Positions 26,432 through 35,356 are shown, numbered from the stretch's first letter. The stretch: DNA of 64,000 nt from an uncultured Prevotella sp. (GCA_902495455.1 CABUXJ010000004.1:50527-114526), one strand, 5' to 3'. Made by a program: numbers and translations. Notes: generated by a model from the sequence alone, not told the origin.

Positions 26432-26908
26432 ATGAAAAAGAAGTACACCCTGCTGATGCTCCTCCTCTCGGCGCTGCCCTCGGGCCTCATGGCGCAGAAG
26501 ACGGACGTCAGCGTGCTCTCTCTTGACGGAACGGCATATACGTTTAAGATGTCTGAGATAGAGCGCATCGAGATTGGTGCGGGTACGGTCGGTGTCGTCA
26601 CGACATCCGCCGAGTGTCACACATGGCAGACGGCGAAGATAGACCGGATTGCGCTCACCGCCGATGGCTCAGGCATACGTGAGGCCAAAGCCGCCGCCGG
26701 AGACATCCGTTTCGGCGTCCGCGGAACGACAGTGATTGTGACCGGAGCGCCCGACGGAACCCACGTCACACTCCATGACGCCGCCGGCCGTCTCGTCGGC
26801 AGCACCGTCAGCCGTGACGGCAAGGCCGAAATCGATGCTTCGCGTAGTGCCGCCGGAGCATACGTGGTCAAGGCAGGACAGACGGCACAGAAGTTAATAA
26901 AGAAATAA
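26432..26908 (+). CDS. Secreted protein with possible type IX sorting tail, function unknown
   Basis: 158 residues with a signal peptide (KKKYTLLMLLLSALPSGLMA-Q). A short motif near the mature N-terminus (VSVLSLDGTAYTFKMSEIERIEI) resembles the 'DG-x-x-x-x-y-x-v-s-e-v-d-s-i-x-f' segment common in Bacteroidetes surface proteins. The C-terminal half (HDAAGRLVGSTVSRDGKAEI, ending GAYVVKAGQTAQKLIKK) looks like a type IX secretion C-terminal domain. It lies 14 bp upstream of another secreted protein, so the two are probably expressed together. No enzymatic motif is seen. Confidence 0.75.
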   Translation: MKKKYTLLMLLLSALPSGLMAQKTDVSVLSLDGTAYTFKMSEIERIEIGAGTVGVVTTSAECHTWQTAKIDRIALTADGSGIREAKAAAGDIRFGVRGTTVIVTGAPDGTHVTLHDAAGRLVGSTVSRDGKAEIDASRSAAGAYVVKAGQTAQKLIKK

Positions 26909-26921
26909 AACCAGCAAAGCT

Positions 26922-28280
26922 ATGATAAAGAAATTACTCTCAATGATCATAATGGTGGCCGCATTTGCCGCCACGGGCATGGCCCAGGAGAACATGTATC
27001 TCATCAAAGGCAACCAGGTTGTCGCAAAATATAGCGTCGACGATGTCGACTATGTTTCGTTCAAATTGCCCGAGGGCGTGAAGGAAAGCCAGGTGACGGT
27101 CAACGTCGACGAGGTTGGCAAGAACTATTTCACATACACCGTCAAGACTCTTTCGCCGACGAAAGAGTATGCCCACTACTTCGTTCAGAAGTCGATGATA
27201 GACATCTATCTGCTGACATACTATGGCACGACCGTCGAGAACTCCGACCCGGAGCTCGTCAATATGCTGCTGAAGAACTATCTGTACAACGGATTCTTAG
27301 CCGCAGGGACATCTTCATACACCATCCGTGACGGCGAGACGGATGGGTATGAGGATTTTGACGTGATTGCCGGCACCGACTATTTCGTCATGGCGTGCGA
27401 CCTTGACGCCACAGGCCAGGATTTGGGTGAAAACTTCGATTATAAGCTCATCACGACCGAGCCGGCCGGCCGCTCCGCCGGAACCGTCAGCGTCACCTAT
27501 GCGGGACTCAACGAGAAAGGTGAGGCCATGTTCGACTTCACCGCAAGCGACGACATCACCAAGATCTGTACGATGTACGGTCTGAAGTCCGCCCTCGAGT
27601 CGTTCATCAACGCATACGGCTTCGACTACACCATGTTCACCTATGCCGGCCGTTTCGCGCCCGACGCGCTCATCCCCGGCGACGGCAGCGGATGGCCCGT
27701 GAATGACGAGGCCGACTACGCCATGTATGTTGTCGGTATCGACGCCAACGGCGACCAGACCGAAGTGCAGAAGGTCGAGATGCACATCGTGCCTCCGACA
27801 CCGGAACAAGCCGGTCCGCAGATCAAGATATTCAGCAAGGAGAAGAGCGCCGGCAAGGTCAGCGTCAACTTCGAGATCAGCCCGAGCAACGTCACCGAGG
27901 CCTACGTCCGTCTGATGGACGAGAACGACTGTGACGACCGTGTGAACGCCGGCTACACGCTTCCCGAGCTTGCCGCAGGCGGCGATGCCATCGACATCAC
28001 CAACAAGATCAACACCGAGGGCGAATATACCTACATCAACGACGAGGTGCCCACACGTTGGAACTCGCTGCTCATCATGGCAAAGAACGACGAGGGTACC
28101 ACCATCACCCGCATGAACTTCTGGCCGGACACCGAGTCGGAGTGGAATATCACCGAAAACACGTCTTTCTCCTCTACCAGGGCCAATGCCCCCTCCCGCA
28201 AGACAATCGTGAGCACGAACGTCGCTCCCCGACTGAATCTCGTCAAGGGCAAGCCGGCATTTAAGACGTTCCGCCGATAA
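26922..28280 (+). CDS. Secreted beta-rich protein, function unknown
   Basis: 452 residues. Signal peptide (MIKKLLSMIIMVAAFAATGMA-Q) followed by a motif (MYLIKGNQVVAKYSVDDVDY) similar to the one in the preceding gene. The body is acidic, Tyr- and Thr-rich and beta-predicted, with two or three fibronectin-like segments (for example SAGTVSVTYAGLNEKGEAMF and SAGKVSVNFEISPSNVTEAY, which look like duplicates). Probably a surface or extracellular protein paired with the upstream gene. No catalytic motif or family is recognised. Confidence 0.75.
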   Translation: MIKKLLSMIIMVAAFAATGMAQENMYLIKGNQVVAKYSVDDVDYVSFKLPEGVKESQVTVNVDEVGKNYFTYTVKTLSPTKEYAHYFVQKSMIDIYLLTYYGTTVENSDPELVNMLLKNYLYNGFLAAGTSSYTIRDGETDGYEDFDVIAGTDYFVMACDLDATGQDLGENFDYKLITTEPAGRSAGTVSVTYAGLNEKGEAMFDFTASDDITKICTMYGLKSALESFINAYGFDYTMFTYAGRFAPDALIPGDGSGWPVNDEADYAMYVVGIDANGDQTEVQKVEMHIVPPTPEQAGPQIKIFSKEKSAGKVSVNFEISPSNVTEAYVRLMDENDCDDRVNAGYTLPELAAGGDAIDITNKINTEGEYTYINDEVPTRWNSLLIMAKNDEGTTITRMNFWPDTESEWNITENTSFSSTRANAPSRKTIVSTNVAPRLNLVKGKPAFKTFRR

Positions 28281-28333
28281 TTGAAAAGCCCACCATGCCT
28301 CCCCGAAGGGGATGAGCCGAGAGGGTGAATGGA

Positions 28334-28367
28334 AAAGTAGGGTCGCGACCCGTCGCGACCCTACTTT
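28334..28367. repeat. Compact GTCGCGACC palindrome
   Basis: AAAGTAGGGTCGCGAC faces its own reverse complement with only a short centre. It is the same arm sequence as at the ftsW 3' end and could fold as a terminator-like hairpin after the 26922-28280 gene. Confidence 0.8.
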
Positions 28368-28460
28368 GTTATGTTTTTTCCGAATTTAACGCTATTTTTT
28401 CGGGGTACTTTTCAAAAAAATCCCGCCACGCTCCCAAATTTTCAAATCTTGCGAAGGGCA

Positions 28461-28499
28461 AAATCTTGCGGTTTTTTCGGTGGAAAAACCGCAAGATTT
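28461..28499. repeat. 16-bp hairpin in the 28.3-29.1 kb gap
   Basis: Perfect 16-bp arms (28461-28476 and 28484-28499) with AAAAACCGCAAGATTT in the right arm. A second CAAATCTTGCG copy lies just upstream at about 28443. Confidence 0.75.
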
Positions 28500-28540
28500 G
28501 CAAGCCGTTGCTACTCAGCTGTTTATGAATGGCGGCAGCT

Positions 28541-28769
28541 CTCCCTCCCCTTGGGGAGGGTCGGGGTGAGGTCCCGTAAGGGCCTTATTGCTCTGCCGCG
28601 GGGCTGCTATTGGATTGCAACGGCGGCCCCGTTGCAACCTCGCGGCGTGCTCGTTGCGATGCAATAGCGGCCCCATTGCTCGACGAAACCCGTTTTTTGA
28701 CTCAAAAACAGCAAGCAAAAACTCGCGGAGTTTTTCAAAAATGAAGAGCCGCGGGGCCCTTATGGCTCC
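28541..28769. repeat. CCCTCCCC element joined to GC-rich island, GCACGCC family copy 3
   Basis: A single CCCTCCCC TT GGGGAGGG element (28541-28568) abuts an island (28573-28769) that begins CCCGTAAGGGCC, contains the reverse complement of GCAACGAGCACGCC, and ends GGGGCCCTTATGGC. Open frames running through it are artefacts of the repeats. No gene is supported between 28281 and 29079. Confidence 0.75.
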
Positions 28770-28913
28770 CTCCGGCCTCCCCAAAGTGGAGGAACCAGCG
28801 GCTTCATGACTTCTTTCTTAATGCAATAAGGCCCTTATTGGTCATGAAAACGTAAATCTTCAAGCATTTTCCCAAACACGATTTTGTAAATATATATCAT
28901 ACACTTACCCACC

Positions 28914-29062
28914 TACAATCCACCTGAAACCCACCTACAACCCACCTGAAACCCACCCCATCCCTCCCAAAGGGAGGGAGTTTGAATACCTTAAAGCATA
29001 TCAAGCTCCCTCCCTTTGGGAGGGTTGGGGTGGGTTGTAGGTGGTTTTCAGGTGGTTTTCAG
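28914..29062. repeat. Inverted pair of CCCTCCC-type elements downstream of recO
   Basis: Same layout as 7686-7907: outer CCCACCTGAAA/CCACCTACAA tandem units, inner CCCTCCC AAA GGGAGGG palindromes, and CATATCAAGC at the centre. The right copy ends about 18 bases before the recO stop (recO is on the minus strand), so it may also form the recO transcript 3' end. Confidence 0.8.
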
Positions 29063-29079
29063 GTGTGTTTATTATTACC

Positions 29080-29805
29080 CTACACAAACAGCTCGCGCAG
29101 TACGGCGAGCGAACGCAGTTCTGGAAAACCGGGGATGTGTATGCGATAATACTGTATGATGACCTCCACCATGCGGTTGCGCTCCGTGTGCGACATGCGG
29201 AAGAGGTGCATCGTGGCAAAGTTCATTCGCATCATCAGCCGGATGAGCGATGCCTCCTGCGGGAGCAGCACGTCGCGGTGGGGTGGGAGCGAGTCGCTGA
29301 AACAACCCGAGCGCAGGTCGAAACAGCAGCCCGGACGGTAACCGTCGAGATTTGGGAAAAAACCGAGAAAGCGCGACAGGCGCATGAGAAAGACAAGGTG
29401 GAAGTTGGCGTAGCCCTCGCCGCGGCCGTCCAACCACTGGAGACAGTCCGCGATGTAGTCGAAGAGACGGTCTCCCTGCTGCTCGTCGCGCAGGGCGTAG
29501 CAAAGAAATTCGGCTAAGAACATGGCGATGGAGAGCTTTCGCGGGTCCGTCGAAAGCGATGGCAGGGGCATGGCCAGGCGCACGGAGCGCAACTTCTGGA
29601 GCTTGGTGCGGCGGCTGATGTCACACTCCGCCTCTATCAGTGTCAGCGGACTGAGCGTCTGGCGACGCACCCCACCGCGACCGCCGCGGCTGACGGTCAC
29701 TGCAAATGACATCCGCCCGCACTCGCGGGTGAACAGATCGACAATCATCCGGTTGTCGCCATACTTGATGTGACGGAGCACCAAAGCCTCTGTTTTTGTC
29801 AACAT
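29080..29805 (-). CDS. recO: DNA repair protein RecO
   Basis: About 241 residues. N-terminal OB-fold (TEALVLRHIKYGDNRMIVDL FTRECG) and a helical C-terminal domain (LFDYIADCLQWLDG), as in RecO, which loads RecA with RecR at gaps. The zinc-binding Cys cluster typical of some RecO proteins is reduced (GCCFDLRSGCF remains). The start at 29805 (MLTKTEAL) is selected because a longer in-frame extension would run through a promoter-bearing repeat; the -7 box TATTTTTG ends six bases before this ATG. Confidence 0.88.
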   Translation of the reverse strand: MLTKTEALVLRHIKYGDNRMIVDLFTRECGRMSFAVTVSRGGRGGVRRQTLSPLTLIEAECDISRRTKLQKLRSVRLAMPLPSLSTDPRKLSIAMFLAEFLCYALRDEQQGDRLFDYIADCLQWLDGRGEGYANFHLVFLMRLSRFLGFFPNLDGYRPGCCFDLRSGCFSDSLPPHRDVLLPQEASLIRLMMRMNFATMHLFRMSHTERNRMVEVIIQYYRIHIPGFPELRSLAVLRELFV

Positions 29806-29810
29806 ATTGT

Positions 29811-29887
29811 GCAAAAATAGTGCAAGCGAGCGCAATGGAAAATGTATTTTTCGATTGCCGAGCGCAGCCTGTTTTATGCAAAGATAT
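29811..29887 (-). repeat. Promoter-bearing repeat element upstream of recO
   Basis: On the plus strand it reads GCAAAAATAGTGCAAGCGAG at one end and GAGCGCAGCCTG, then TGCAAAGATA at the other, around an inverted central part. A second copy lies at 61634-61708 before the response regulator. Facing recO it offers TTTT, a 19-nt spacer, then TATTTTTG (29819-29812), a usable Bacteroidetes promoter. Confidence 0.75.
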
Positions 29888-29938
29888 ATACTTTGTGGCA
29901 GAAAATAGCCCGTTTGACGCATTTTTCCCTAAAAAAAT

Positions 29939-29969
29939 TTTGCAGTATTAAATAAAAGCGGTAACTTTG
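29939..29969 (+). promoter_or_regulatory. Promoter of tRNA-Glu
   Basis: TTTG (29939-29942), exactly 19 nt, then TAACTTTG (29962-29969): an ideal Bacteroidetes promoter, 20 bp before the tRNA. Confidence 0.8.
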
Positions 29970-29989
29970 CACCCGCAAATCTAAGCAAT

Positions 29990-30061
29990 GGTCCCTTCGT
30001 CTATCGGTTAGGACGAGAGATTTTCATTCTCTAAAGAGGAGTTCGACTCTCCTAGGGACTA
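29990..30061 (+). tRNA. tRNA-Glu (anticodon TTC)
   Basis: Acceptor GGTCCCT/AGGGACT with discriminator A, anticodon stem AGAGA/TCTCT with loop TTTTCAT (anticodon TTC), T-arm with loop TTCGACT. CCA is not encoded. rpsT follows after 23 bp, so the tRNA and S20 message are probably transcribed together. Confidence 0.93.
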
Positions 30062-30084
30062 CAATAAATAAGAATAAATAAAAG

Positions 30085-30339
30085 ATGGCAAATCACAAAT
30101 CAGCAATCAAGAGAATTCGTCAGAGCCAGAAGAGAGCTCTGCATAATAAATATTATGCGAAGACGATGCGCAACGCTGTTCGCAAGTTGCGTGCCCTCAC
30201 AGACAAGGAAGAGGCTGTGAAGTTATATCCGAGTGTTCAGAAGATGCTGGACAAGTTGGCAAAGAACAATATCATCCACAAGAATAAGGCTTCCAACCTG
30301 AAGTCCAAACTTGCTTTGCATATCAGCAAGCTGGGTTGA
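30085..30339 (+). CDS. rpsT: 30S ribosomal protein S20
   Basis: 84 residues, the normal length. Highly basic with the S20 opening ANHKSAIKRIRQSQKRAL and the C-terminal IIHKNKASNLKSKL block. It binds 16S rRNA in the 30S body. It lies between tRNA-Glu and a strong terminator; no separate promoter is obvious, so it is probably driven by the tRNA promoter. Confidence 0.97.
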   Translation: MANHKSAIKRIRQSQKRALHNKYYAKTMRNAVRKLRALTDKEEAVKLYPSVQKMLDKLAKNNIIHKNKASNLKSKLALHISKLG

Positions 30340-30363
30340 TACATCGACAACAGAGATACACGA

Positions 30364-30399
30364 GGGGCTGCGTCCACGACGGACGCAGCCCCCTTTTTT
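30364..30399 (+). terminator. Rho-independent terminator of rpsT
   Basis: 12-bp GC-rich stem GGGGCTGCGTCC / GGACGCAGCCCC, 5-nt loop, followed by C and six T residues. Confidence 0.93.
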
Positions 30400-30435
30400 G
30401 TGCTCCAAATATTTCGCTAAGTCATATTTATTTAG

Positions 30436-30443
30436 TATCTTTG
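30436..30443 (+). promoter_or_regulatory. -7 box of gyrB
   Basis: TATCTTTG, 26 bp before the gyrB start, with an imperfect -33 (TTTC at 30412-30415). Confidence 0.6.
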
Positions 30444-30469
30444 CGCTCGTAAAAGCAGAAAACAATCTT

Positions 30470-32443
30470 ATGGCAGAAGACATAATCAAGGACAGCAATT
30501 ATTCCGCGAGCAACATCCAAGTGCTCGAAGGACTCGAAGCCGTGCGCAAGCGCCCCGCGATGTACATCGGTGACATCAGCGAGAAAGGTCTCCACCATCT
30601 CGTCAACGAGACCGTGGACAACTCGATAGACGAGGCGATGGCCGGCTATTGCACGCACATCGAAGTGACAATCAATGAGGACAACTCCATAACCGTACAG
30701 GACAACGGCCGCGGTATTCCTGTCGACGAACACAAGAAGCTCCACAAGTCGGCTCTCGAAGTCGTCATGACCGTCCTGCATGCCGGCGGCAAGTTTGACA
30801 AAGGTTCATACAAGGTCAGCGGCGGACTCCACGGCGTGGGTGTGAGCTGCGTCAACGCACTTTCCACAAAGATGCTCTCGCAGGTCTTCCGCGACGGAAA
30901 AATCTATCAGCAGGAATACGCACAGGGCAAACCGCTCTATCCCGTGAAAGTCGTCGGCGAGACAGACAAGCGCGGAACACGCCAGCAATTCTGGCCGGAC
31001 CCCACCGTCTTCACCACCACAGAATACAAGTATGACATCATCGCCAAGCGTATGCGCGAGCTGGCATACCTCAATGCCGGCATCACCATCACCCTCACAG
31101 ACAAGCGTCCCGACGAGGAAGGCAACACACGGCAGGAGGTATTCCACGCCAAGGAAGGACTCAAAGAGTTCGTCCGTTACGTCGACCGCCACCGCACCCA
31201 CCTCTTCGACGATGTCATCTACCTCAAGACCGAAAAGCAGGGCGTGCCAATCGAGGTCGCGGTGATGTACAACACCGACTACTCGGAGAACATCCACTCC
31301 TACGTCAACAACATCAACACCATCGAAGGTGGTACACACCTTGTCGGTTTCCGCATGGCGCTGACCCGCACATTGAAAAAATATGCCGACGCCGACCCCG
31401 TCATCTCCAAGCAGATTGAAAAGGCCAAGATAGAAATCGCAGGTGAAGACTTCCGCGAAGGACTGACCGCCGTCATATCAATCAAAGTCGCCGAACCTCA
31501 GTTTGAAGGTCAGACGAAGACCAAACTCGGCAACAGCGAAGTGGCGGGAGCCGTCCAGCAGGCCGTCGGAGAAGCGCTCACATACTATCTCGAGGAACAT
31601 CCGAAAGAGGCAAAGCAGATCTGCGACAAGGTCATCCTCGCCGCCACAGCCCGCATCGCAGCCCGCAAGGCCCGCGAAAGCGTACAGCGCAAGAACCCGA
31701 TGACCGGCGGCGGACTGCCCGGAAAACTGGCCGACTGCTCCAATAAGGACCCCAAGACCTCCGAGATATTCCTCGTCGAGGGTGATTCGGCCGGCGGTTC
31801 GGCCAAGCAGGGACGCGACCGCTACACTCAGGCCATCCTCCCGCTGCGCGGAAAGATTCTCAACGTCGAGAAGGTACAGTGGCACCGCGTCTTCGAGGCG
31901 GAGTCCGTCATGAACATCATTCAGAGCATCGGCGTCCGCTTCGGCGTCGAAGGAGAAGGCGACAAGGAAGCCAACATCGACAAACTGCGTTACGACAAGA
32001 TCATCATCATGACCGATGCCGACGTCGATGGCTCACACATCGACACGCTGATCATGACCCTCTTCTACCGCTTCATGCCTAAAGTCATTCAGGAGGGACA
32101 CCTCTACATCGCCACGCCGCCGCTCTATCTCTGCACATACAAGAACCAGGCGAAGGAATACTGCTACACCGAGCAGCAGCGACAGGCCTTCATCGACAAG
32201 TGGGCGGGCGGTGTCGAAGACGCCAAGAGCATCCACATACAGCGTTACAAGGGTCTCGGTGAGATGAACCCGGAGCAGCTTTGGGACACAACCATGAACC
32301 CCGAGACGCGTCTTCTCAAGCAGGTGACAATCGAAAACGCTGCCGAGGCCGACGAAATCTTCTCCATGCTGATGGGTGACGACGTCGAACCGCGCCGCGA
32401 ATTTATCGAGAAGAACGCCACATACGCCAACATCGACGCCTGA
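30470..32443 (+). CDS. gyrB: DNA gyrase subunit B
   Basis: 657 residues. GHKL ATPase motifs (ETVDNSIDEAMAG, VQDNGRGIPVD, GGLHGVGVSCVNAL), transducer domain, and TOPRIM domain with EGDSAGGSAKQGRD and DADVDGSHI. C-terminal QRYKGLGEMNPEQLWDTTMNP identifies a type IIA topoisomerase B subunit, and the overall form fits GyrB rather than ParE. It introduces negative supercoils with GyrA. An open frame starts further upstream, but the conserved N-terminus begins at 30470, after the promoter. Confidence 0.95.
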   Translation: MAEDIIKDSNYSASNIQVLEGLEAVRKRPAMYIGDISEKGLHHLVNETVDNSIDEAMAGYCTHIEVTINEDNSITVQDNGRGIPVDEHKKLHKSALEVVMTVLHAGGKFDKGSYKVSGGLHGVGVSCVNALSTKMLSQVFRDGKIYQQEYAQGKPLYPVKVVGETDKRGTRQQFWPDPTVFTTTEYKYDIIAKRMRELAYLNAGITITLTDKRPDEEGNTRQEVFHAKEGLKEFVRYVDRHRTHLFDDVIYLKTEKQGVPIEVAVMYNTDYSENIHSYVNNINTIEGGTHLVGFRMALTRTLKKYADADPVISKQIEKAKIEIAGEDFREGLTAVISIKVAEPQFEGQTKTKLGNSEVAGAVQQAVGEALTYYLEEHPKEAKQICDKVILAATARIAARKARESVQRKNPMTGGGLPGKLADCSNKDPKTSEIFLVEGDSAGGSAKQGRDRYTQAILPLRGKILNVEKVQWHRVFEAESVMNIIQSIGVRFGVEGEGDKEANIDKLRYDKIIIMTDADVDGSHIDTLIMTLFYRFMPKVIQEGHLYIATPPLYLCTYKNQAKEYCYTEQQRQAFIDKWAGGVEDAKSIHIQRYKGLGEMNPEQLWDTTMNPETRLLKQVTIENAAEADEIFSMLMGDDVEPRREFIEKNATYANIDA

Positions 32444-32543
32444 CGCGCCATGCGGCCAGACGTCAGACGGAGGCGGACAAAGATATGTTGACAGCCCTAC
32501 GGCAATGATGCCGGAGGACGAAAGAACGGGAACAGAGACGATT

Positions 32544-33668
32544 ATGAAAGCCGATTACGACCACCCGACGGTTGGTTACAATTCTCTGACAGTCGAGTCT
32601 CTGTTCCCGTTCTGCGTTCTCCGGCTTTTTTGTGTCCTCGCCGCAGTACTGGCGCTGTCGCCTGCGGAAGCGGACGGGGGTCAGGCAAGGCCTTTCGGAT
32701 GGTTCGCGGGCTGGATTTCACATCCCGCCGCGGCCGCCGGTGAGCAGGTGTTGTTCCGCCGTTGCTTCACCGGAGAGGGGCGGACGGTGAACGGCCGGAT
32801 AGAGGTTGTCGCCGACGGGGCCGTCGTCGTCTATGTGAACGGCTATAATGTGACGACCGCCGTGCCGCCGCCACAGTCTGACAGGCCGTTCGGGGAACTG
32901 CGGGTGATATGTTATGACGTCACGAGATACCTTCGTTCGGACTCCAATGTGGTCGCCGTCAGGTGCTCGCCGGCTGCTTCCGCGGACTTATCGCTTGCTC
33001 TTCATGGGAAGCCATTGCTTGTTCCCGCGGACTCATCGTCCATCACCGGAACGACACCCGTCGCTCCTCTCTTGCGTCTCGTCTTCTCCGGACTGCGCGT
33101 GACGCACGGCGGAAGGCGCGCCGCACCGTTCTCATACACCACCGACGACACATGGATGTGTCGCTCGGCAGGATGTCGCTTGCAGGAAGATGGCATGGAA
33201 TGTGTCGACGGCAGGAGTTTGGGTGAAGATTGGAGGATGGCCGATGTGGAGATAATGAAGTGGCGGAACGCCCGCGAGGAAGCCGTCGTGACGGTCGGGC
33301 GGATTGTCGAAGAAGCACCGCTACATAGAGCCGTGCGTGTGGGTCGTGTCCATGAGTGCCGCTTGATTGGCGCTGCGGCAGGAAGATTGACATACGGTTG
33401 CGGTCCGGAGTTCTGCGGCCGTCTTCGCGTGACGTTGCGTGGGATGAAGAGCGGCGACGTTCTGCGTGTCGGCGGTGACGTCCCCGGCAGCGGAGGAATG
33501 GGCTACGTCTGTTCGGGAGAAGCCGACGAACAGGCCGTGATGCGCTTTACGGAATATGAAGGGGTGAGTGTCACCGTCTCGTGCGACACCGGATTGACGC
33601 CCGACAACGTGACGAAAGTGGAAGCGTTGAGCCTCGAAGACTATTTTCATGACAGTTGGATGTACTGA
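32544..33668 (+). CDS. Secreted protein resembling the N-terminal domain of alpha-L-rhamnosidases
   Basis: About 374 residues if it starts at 32544; alternative starts lie upstream, the frame being open into gyrB. A hydrophobic signal-like segment (FCVLRLFCVLAAVLALSPAEA) precedes a beta-sandwich pattern (WFAGWISHPAAAAGEQVLFR, then VVADGAVVVYVNGYNV) like the GH78 N-terminal carbohydrate-binding domain. A later part (LTYGCGPEFCGRLRVTLRGM, GDVLRVGGD) also fits rhamnosidase D-domain style, but the catalytic (alpha/alpha)6 barrel is absent. It may be a truncated enzyme or a glycan-binding protein. Confidence 0.6.
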   Translation: MKADYDHPTVGYNSLTVESLFPFCVLRLFCVLAAVLALSPAEADGGQARPFGWFAGWISHPAAAAGEQVLFRRCFTGEGRTVNGRIEVVADGAVVVYVNGYNVTTAVPPPQSDRPFGELRVICYDVTRYLRSDSNVVAVRCSPAASADLSLALHGKPLLVPADSSSITGTTPVAPLLRLVFSGLRVTHGGRRAAPFSYTTDDTWMCRSAGCRLQEDGMECVDGRSLGEDWRMADVEIMKWRNAREEAVVTVGRIVEEAPLHRAVRVGRVHECRLIGAAAGRLTYGCGPEFCGRLRVTLRGMKSGDVLRVGGDVPGSGGMGYVCSGEADEQAVMRFTEYEGVSVTVSCDTGLTPDNVTKVEALSLEDYFHDSWMY

Positions 33669-33738
33669 GGGAGAGGCGGAAAAGTTCCTTAAAGCATATC
33701 CGGTTACCTTTCTTCCGGAGGGTCGGGCGGAGCTTATC

Positions 33739-34569
33739 TCACAGCATTTGCATCTTCAGACCGAGCGAGAGACCGATGATGTCCCATAGCTTTATGCTAC
33801 TGTCCTGCACCATTGCCCGTACGTAGATGTCGCATGTGCTTATCTCATAGAACGCGGAGACACTTTTGATGAACTTCCGCCGATTGTGCGGAACGGCGTA
33901 TGAGATGCGCTGGCCGACGAACGCATTGATGCGCACCTTTGTCGACAGCATCGGATAGTATTTGTCCGGATAGCGTTTGGGCTGTTTGCCCCAAAACTCC
34001 TGTCCGAAGACGGTGTTGAAGTAGATGCCGCAGGACAGCGGTTCGATGTGGCACTTGTCCGTCATTCGAAGTCTCCAGGGGATGAAGTTCTGTTTCAGCG
34101 TCATTGTCATCTTTGCGTCCCGGCTCTTGAATTTGGGCAGATAACCGAAGAGAAGGTTTGTCTCAAACTGTCGGTGATGGCCGTAGTCCCAACCCACTCC
34201 GACGGACATGACGCCCATGTTGCCCGCATATTGCATGATGAATTGTGTTGGGATGAGAAAGTTCCACAATCTTCTGTAACGATAGACACGGCGGTCGTAT
34301 TTGCTGAAGGCTGTCGTGTCTTCGGTCACGACTATCTCCTTGGTACATTCTTTTGTGCTGTCGGCAGCCGGGAGCGAACACTCCTGAGCTCCTCCGATGC
34401 TGTCAATGTCGATGAAATCGCGGTTTTTTGACGATTTGACGCTGTCTTCCGATGTATATATGCTATCCTGAATCATCGTTCCGGACCGCATGACGGCTGT
34501 CTCCGCGCTTGCCGCGGCCGTCAGGTAGAAGCCGACGAGCAGGAAAAAACTAAAAATAAATCGTCTCAT
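33739..34569 (-). CDS. Outer-membrane-type protein, probable beta-barrel, function unknown
   Basis: About 276 residues. Signal peptide (MRRFIFSFFLLVGFYLTAAASA), a Ser/Asp/Thr-rich linker of ~70 residues, then alternating amphipathic strands (GVMSVGVGWDYGHHRQFETNLLFGY, FNTVFGQEFWG, KVRINAFVGQRISYAV) ending in an aromatic-poor LKMQML. Probably sits in the outer membrane. Its start overlaps the end of the phosphoesterase gene by about 20 bp on the same strand, so the two are translationally coupled. A longer in-frame start at 34623 is unlikely. Confidence 0.7.
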   Translation of the reverse strand: MRRFIFSFFLLVGFYLTAAASAETAVMRSGTMIQDSIYTSEDSVKSSKNRDFIDIDSIGGAQECSLPAADSTKECTKEIVVTEDTTAFSKYDRRVYRYRRLWNFLIPTQFIMQYAGNMGVMSVGVGWDYGHHRQFETNLLFGYLPKFKSRDAKMTMTLKQNFIPWRLRMTDKCHIEPLSCGIYFNTVFGQEFWGKQPKRYPDKYYPMLSTKVRINAFVGQRISYAVPHNRRKFIKSVSAFYEISTCDIYVRAMVQDSSIKLWDIIGLSLGLKMQML

Positions 34570-35356
34570 AATCATATCCGTCCGTGGTGATTGTGAACAA
34601 ATAGTAGTTGCGGTGAGCGGCACAGTCGATGCCGTAGTATATCACCCCGTCGCCGTAGATGTCGTCCTTCTGTTGGCGATGGTCGTGGCCGTTGATACAG
34701 AAGAGCATCCCTGGGAAGAAAGAGATATACCGTTCGAAGGCTTTGGCCACGTTGTTGTTAAACTGTTCGCTGTAAGGCCGCGCGTGCATGCAGATTATCG
34801 TGCGGTCGAACCGGTCGGCCGAAGCCAGAATCTGCTCCTCCATGAAGTCGAAGTTGGGCACGGCCGCAAGATAGTCATACTCTGTGGCGTTGGTGTTGAG
34901 GCAGACAAACTTGATTCTTCCGGCGATGAAACTGTAGTCCAGCGGCCCGTACATGGCCGTAAAGACGTCGTCGCCCGTGCCGAGAAAGTCGTGGTTGCCG
35001 ATGAGTGCGACGTATGGCACGCGCAGTTTGGAGAGTCTGTCGCGCTGCCACGTAAACTCCTTTGTCGTCCCGCAGTCGGTCAGATCTCCGCAGTGTATGA
35101 CGAAGTCCACGTCCTCCCGGGTGTTGATGTCAGCCACCATCGCCTCCGTCTCTTTATACCATCCGTGGGTGTCGCTGACGAAAGCTACGCGGAGCGTCTT
35201 CTTGTCGCGGCATGCTTCCTCGATGCGGGCTATGTTACGGGCATTGATGTCGCACTCTCCGTCAAACCTCACGTCGTAAGGATGGTAGTCGAAGGCGTCC
35301 TTGCATCCTGCCAGTAGCATGCATGCGGCGATGATTGGTATATGTCTTTTTATCAT
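34550..35356 (-). CDS. Calcineurin-like metallophosphoesterase lipoprotein
   Basis: 268 residues. Lipobox LLAGC with Cys18, so a membrane-anchored, periplasm- or surface-facing protein. All metal-binding motifs are present: SDTHGW (Asp62, His64), HCGDLTD, GNHD (121-123), IICMHARP and INGHDHR. This predicts a binuclear metal phosphoesterase; the substrate could be a nucleotide, phosphodiester or sugar phosphate. It heads a two-gene operon with the overlapping outer-membrane-type protein and is divergent from the AraC gene at 35563. Confidence 0.88.
   Translation of the reverse strand: MIKRHIPIIAACMLLAGCKDAFDYHPYDVRFDGECDINARNIARIEEACRDKKTLRVAFVSDTHGWYKETEAMVADINTREDVDFVIHCGDLTDCGTTKEFTWQRDRLSKLRVPYVALIGNHDFLGTGDDVFTAMYGPLDYSFIAGRIKFVCLNTNATEYDYLAAVPNFDFMEEQILASADRFDRTIICMHARPYSEQFNNNVAKAFERYISFFPGMLFCINGHDHRQQKDDIYGDGVIYYGIDCAAHRNYYLFTITTDGYDYETIYF

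Noticed and set aside
28325..28667. Plus-strand frames through 28.3-28.8 kb
   Set aside because: They read across palindromic repeats and islands and have no coding character; the only informative part is the repeat-encoded VGSRPVAT also seen at the ftsW end.
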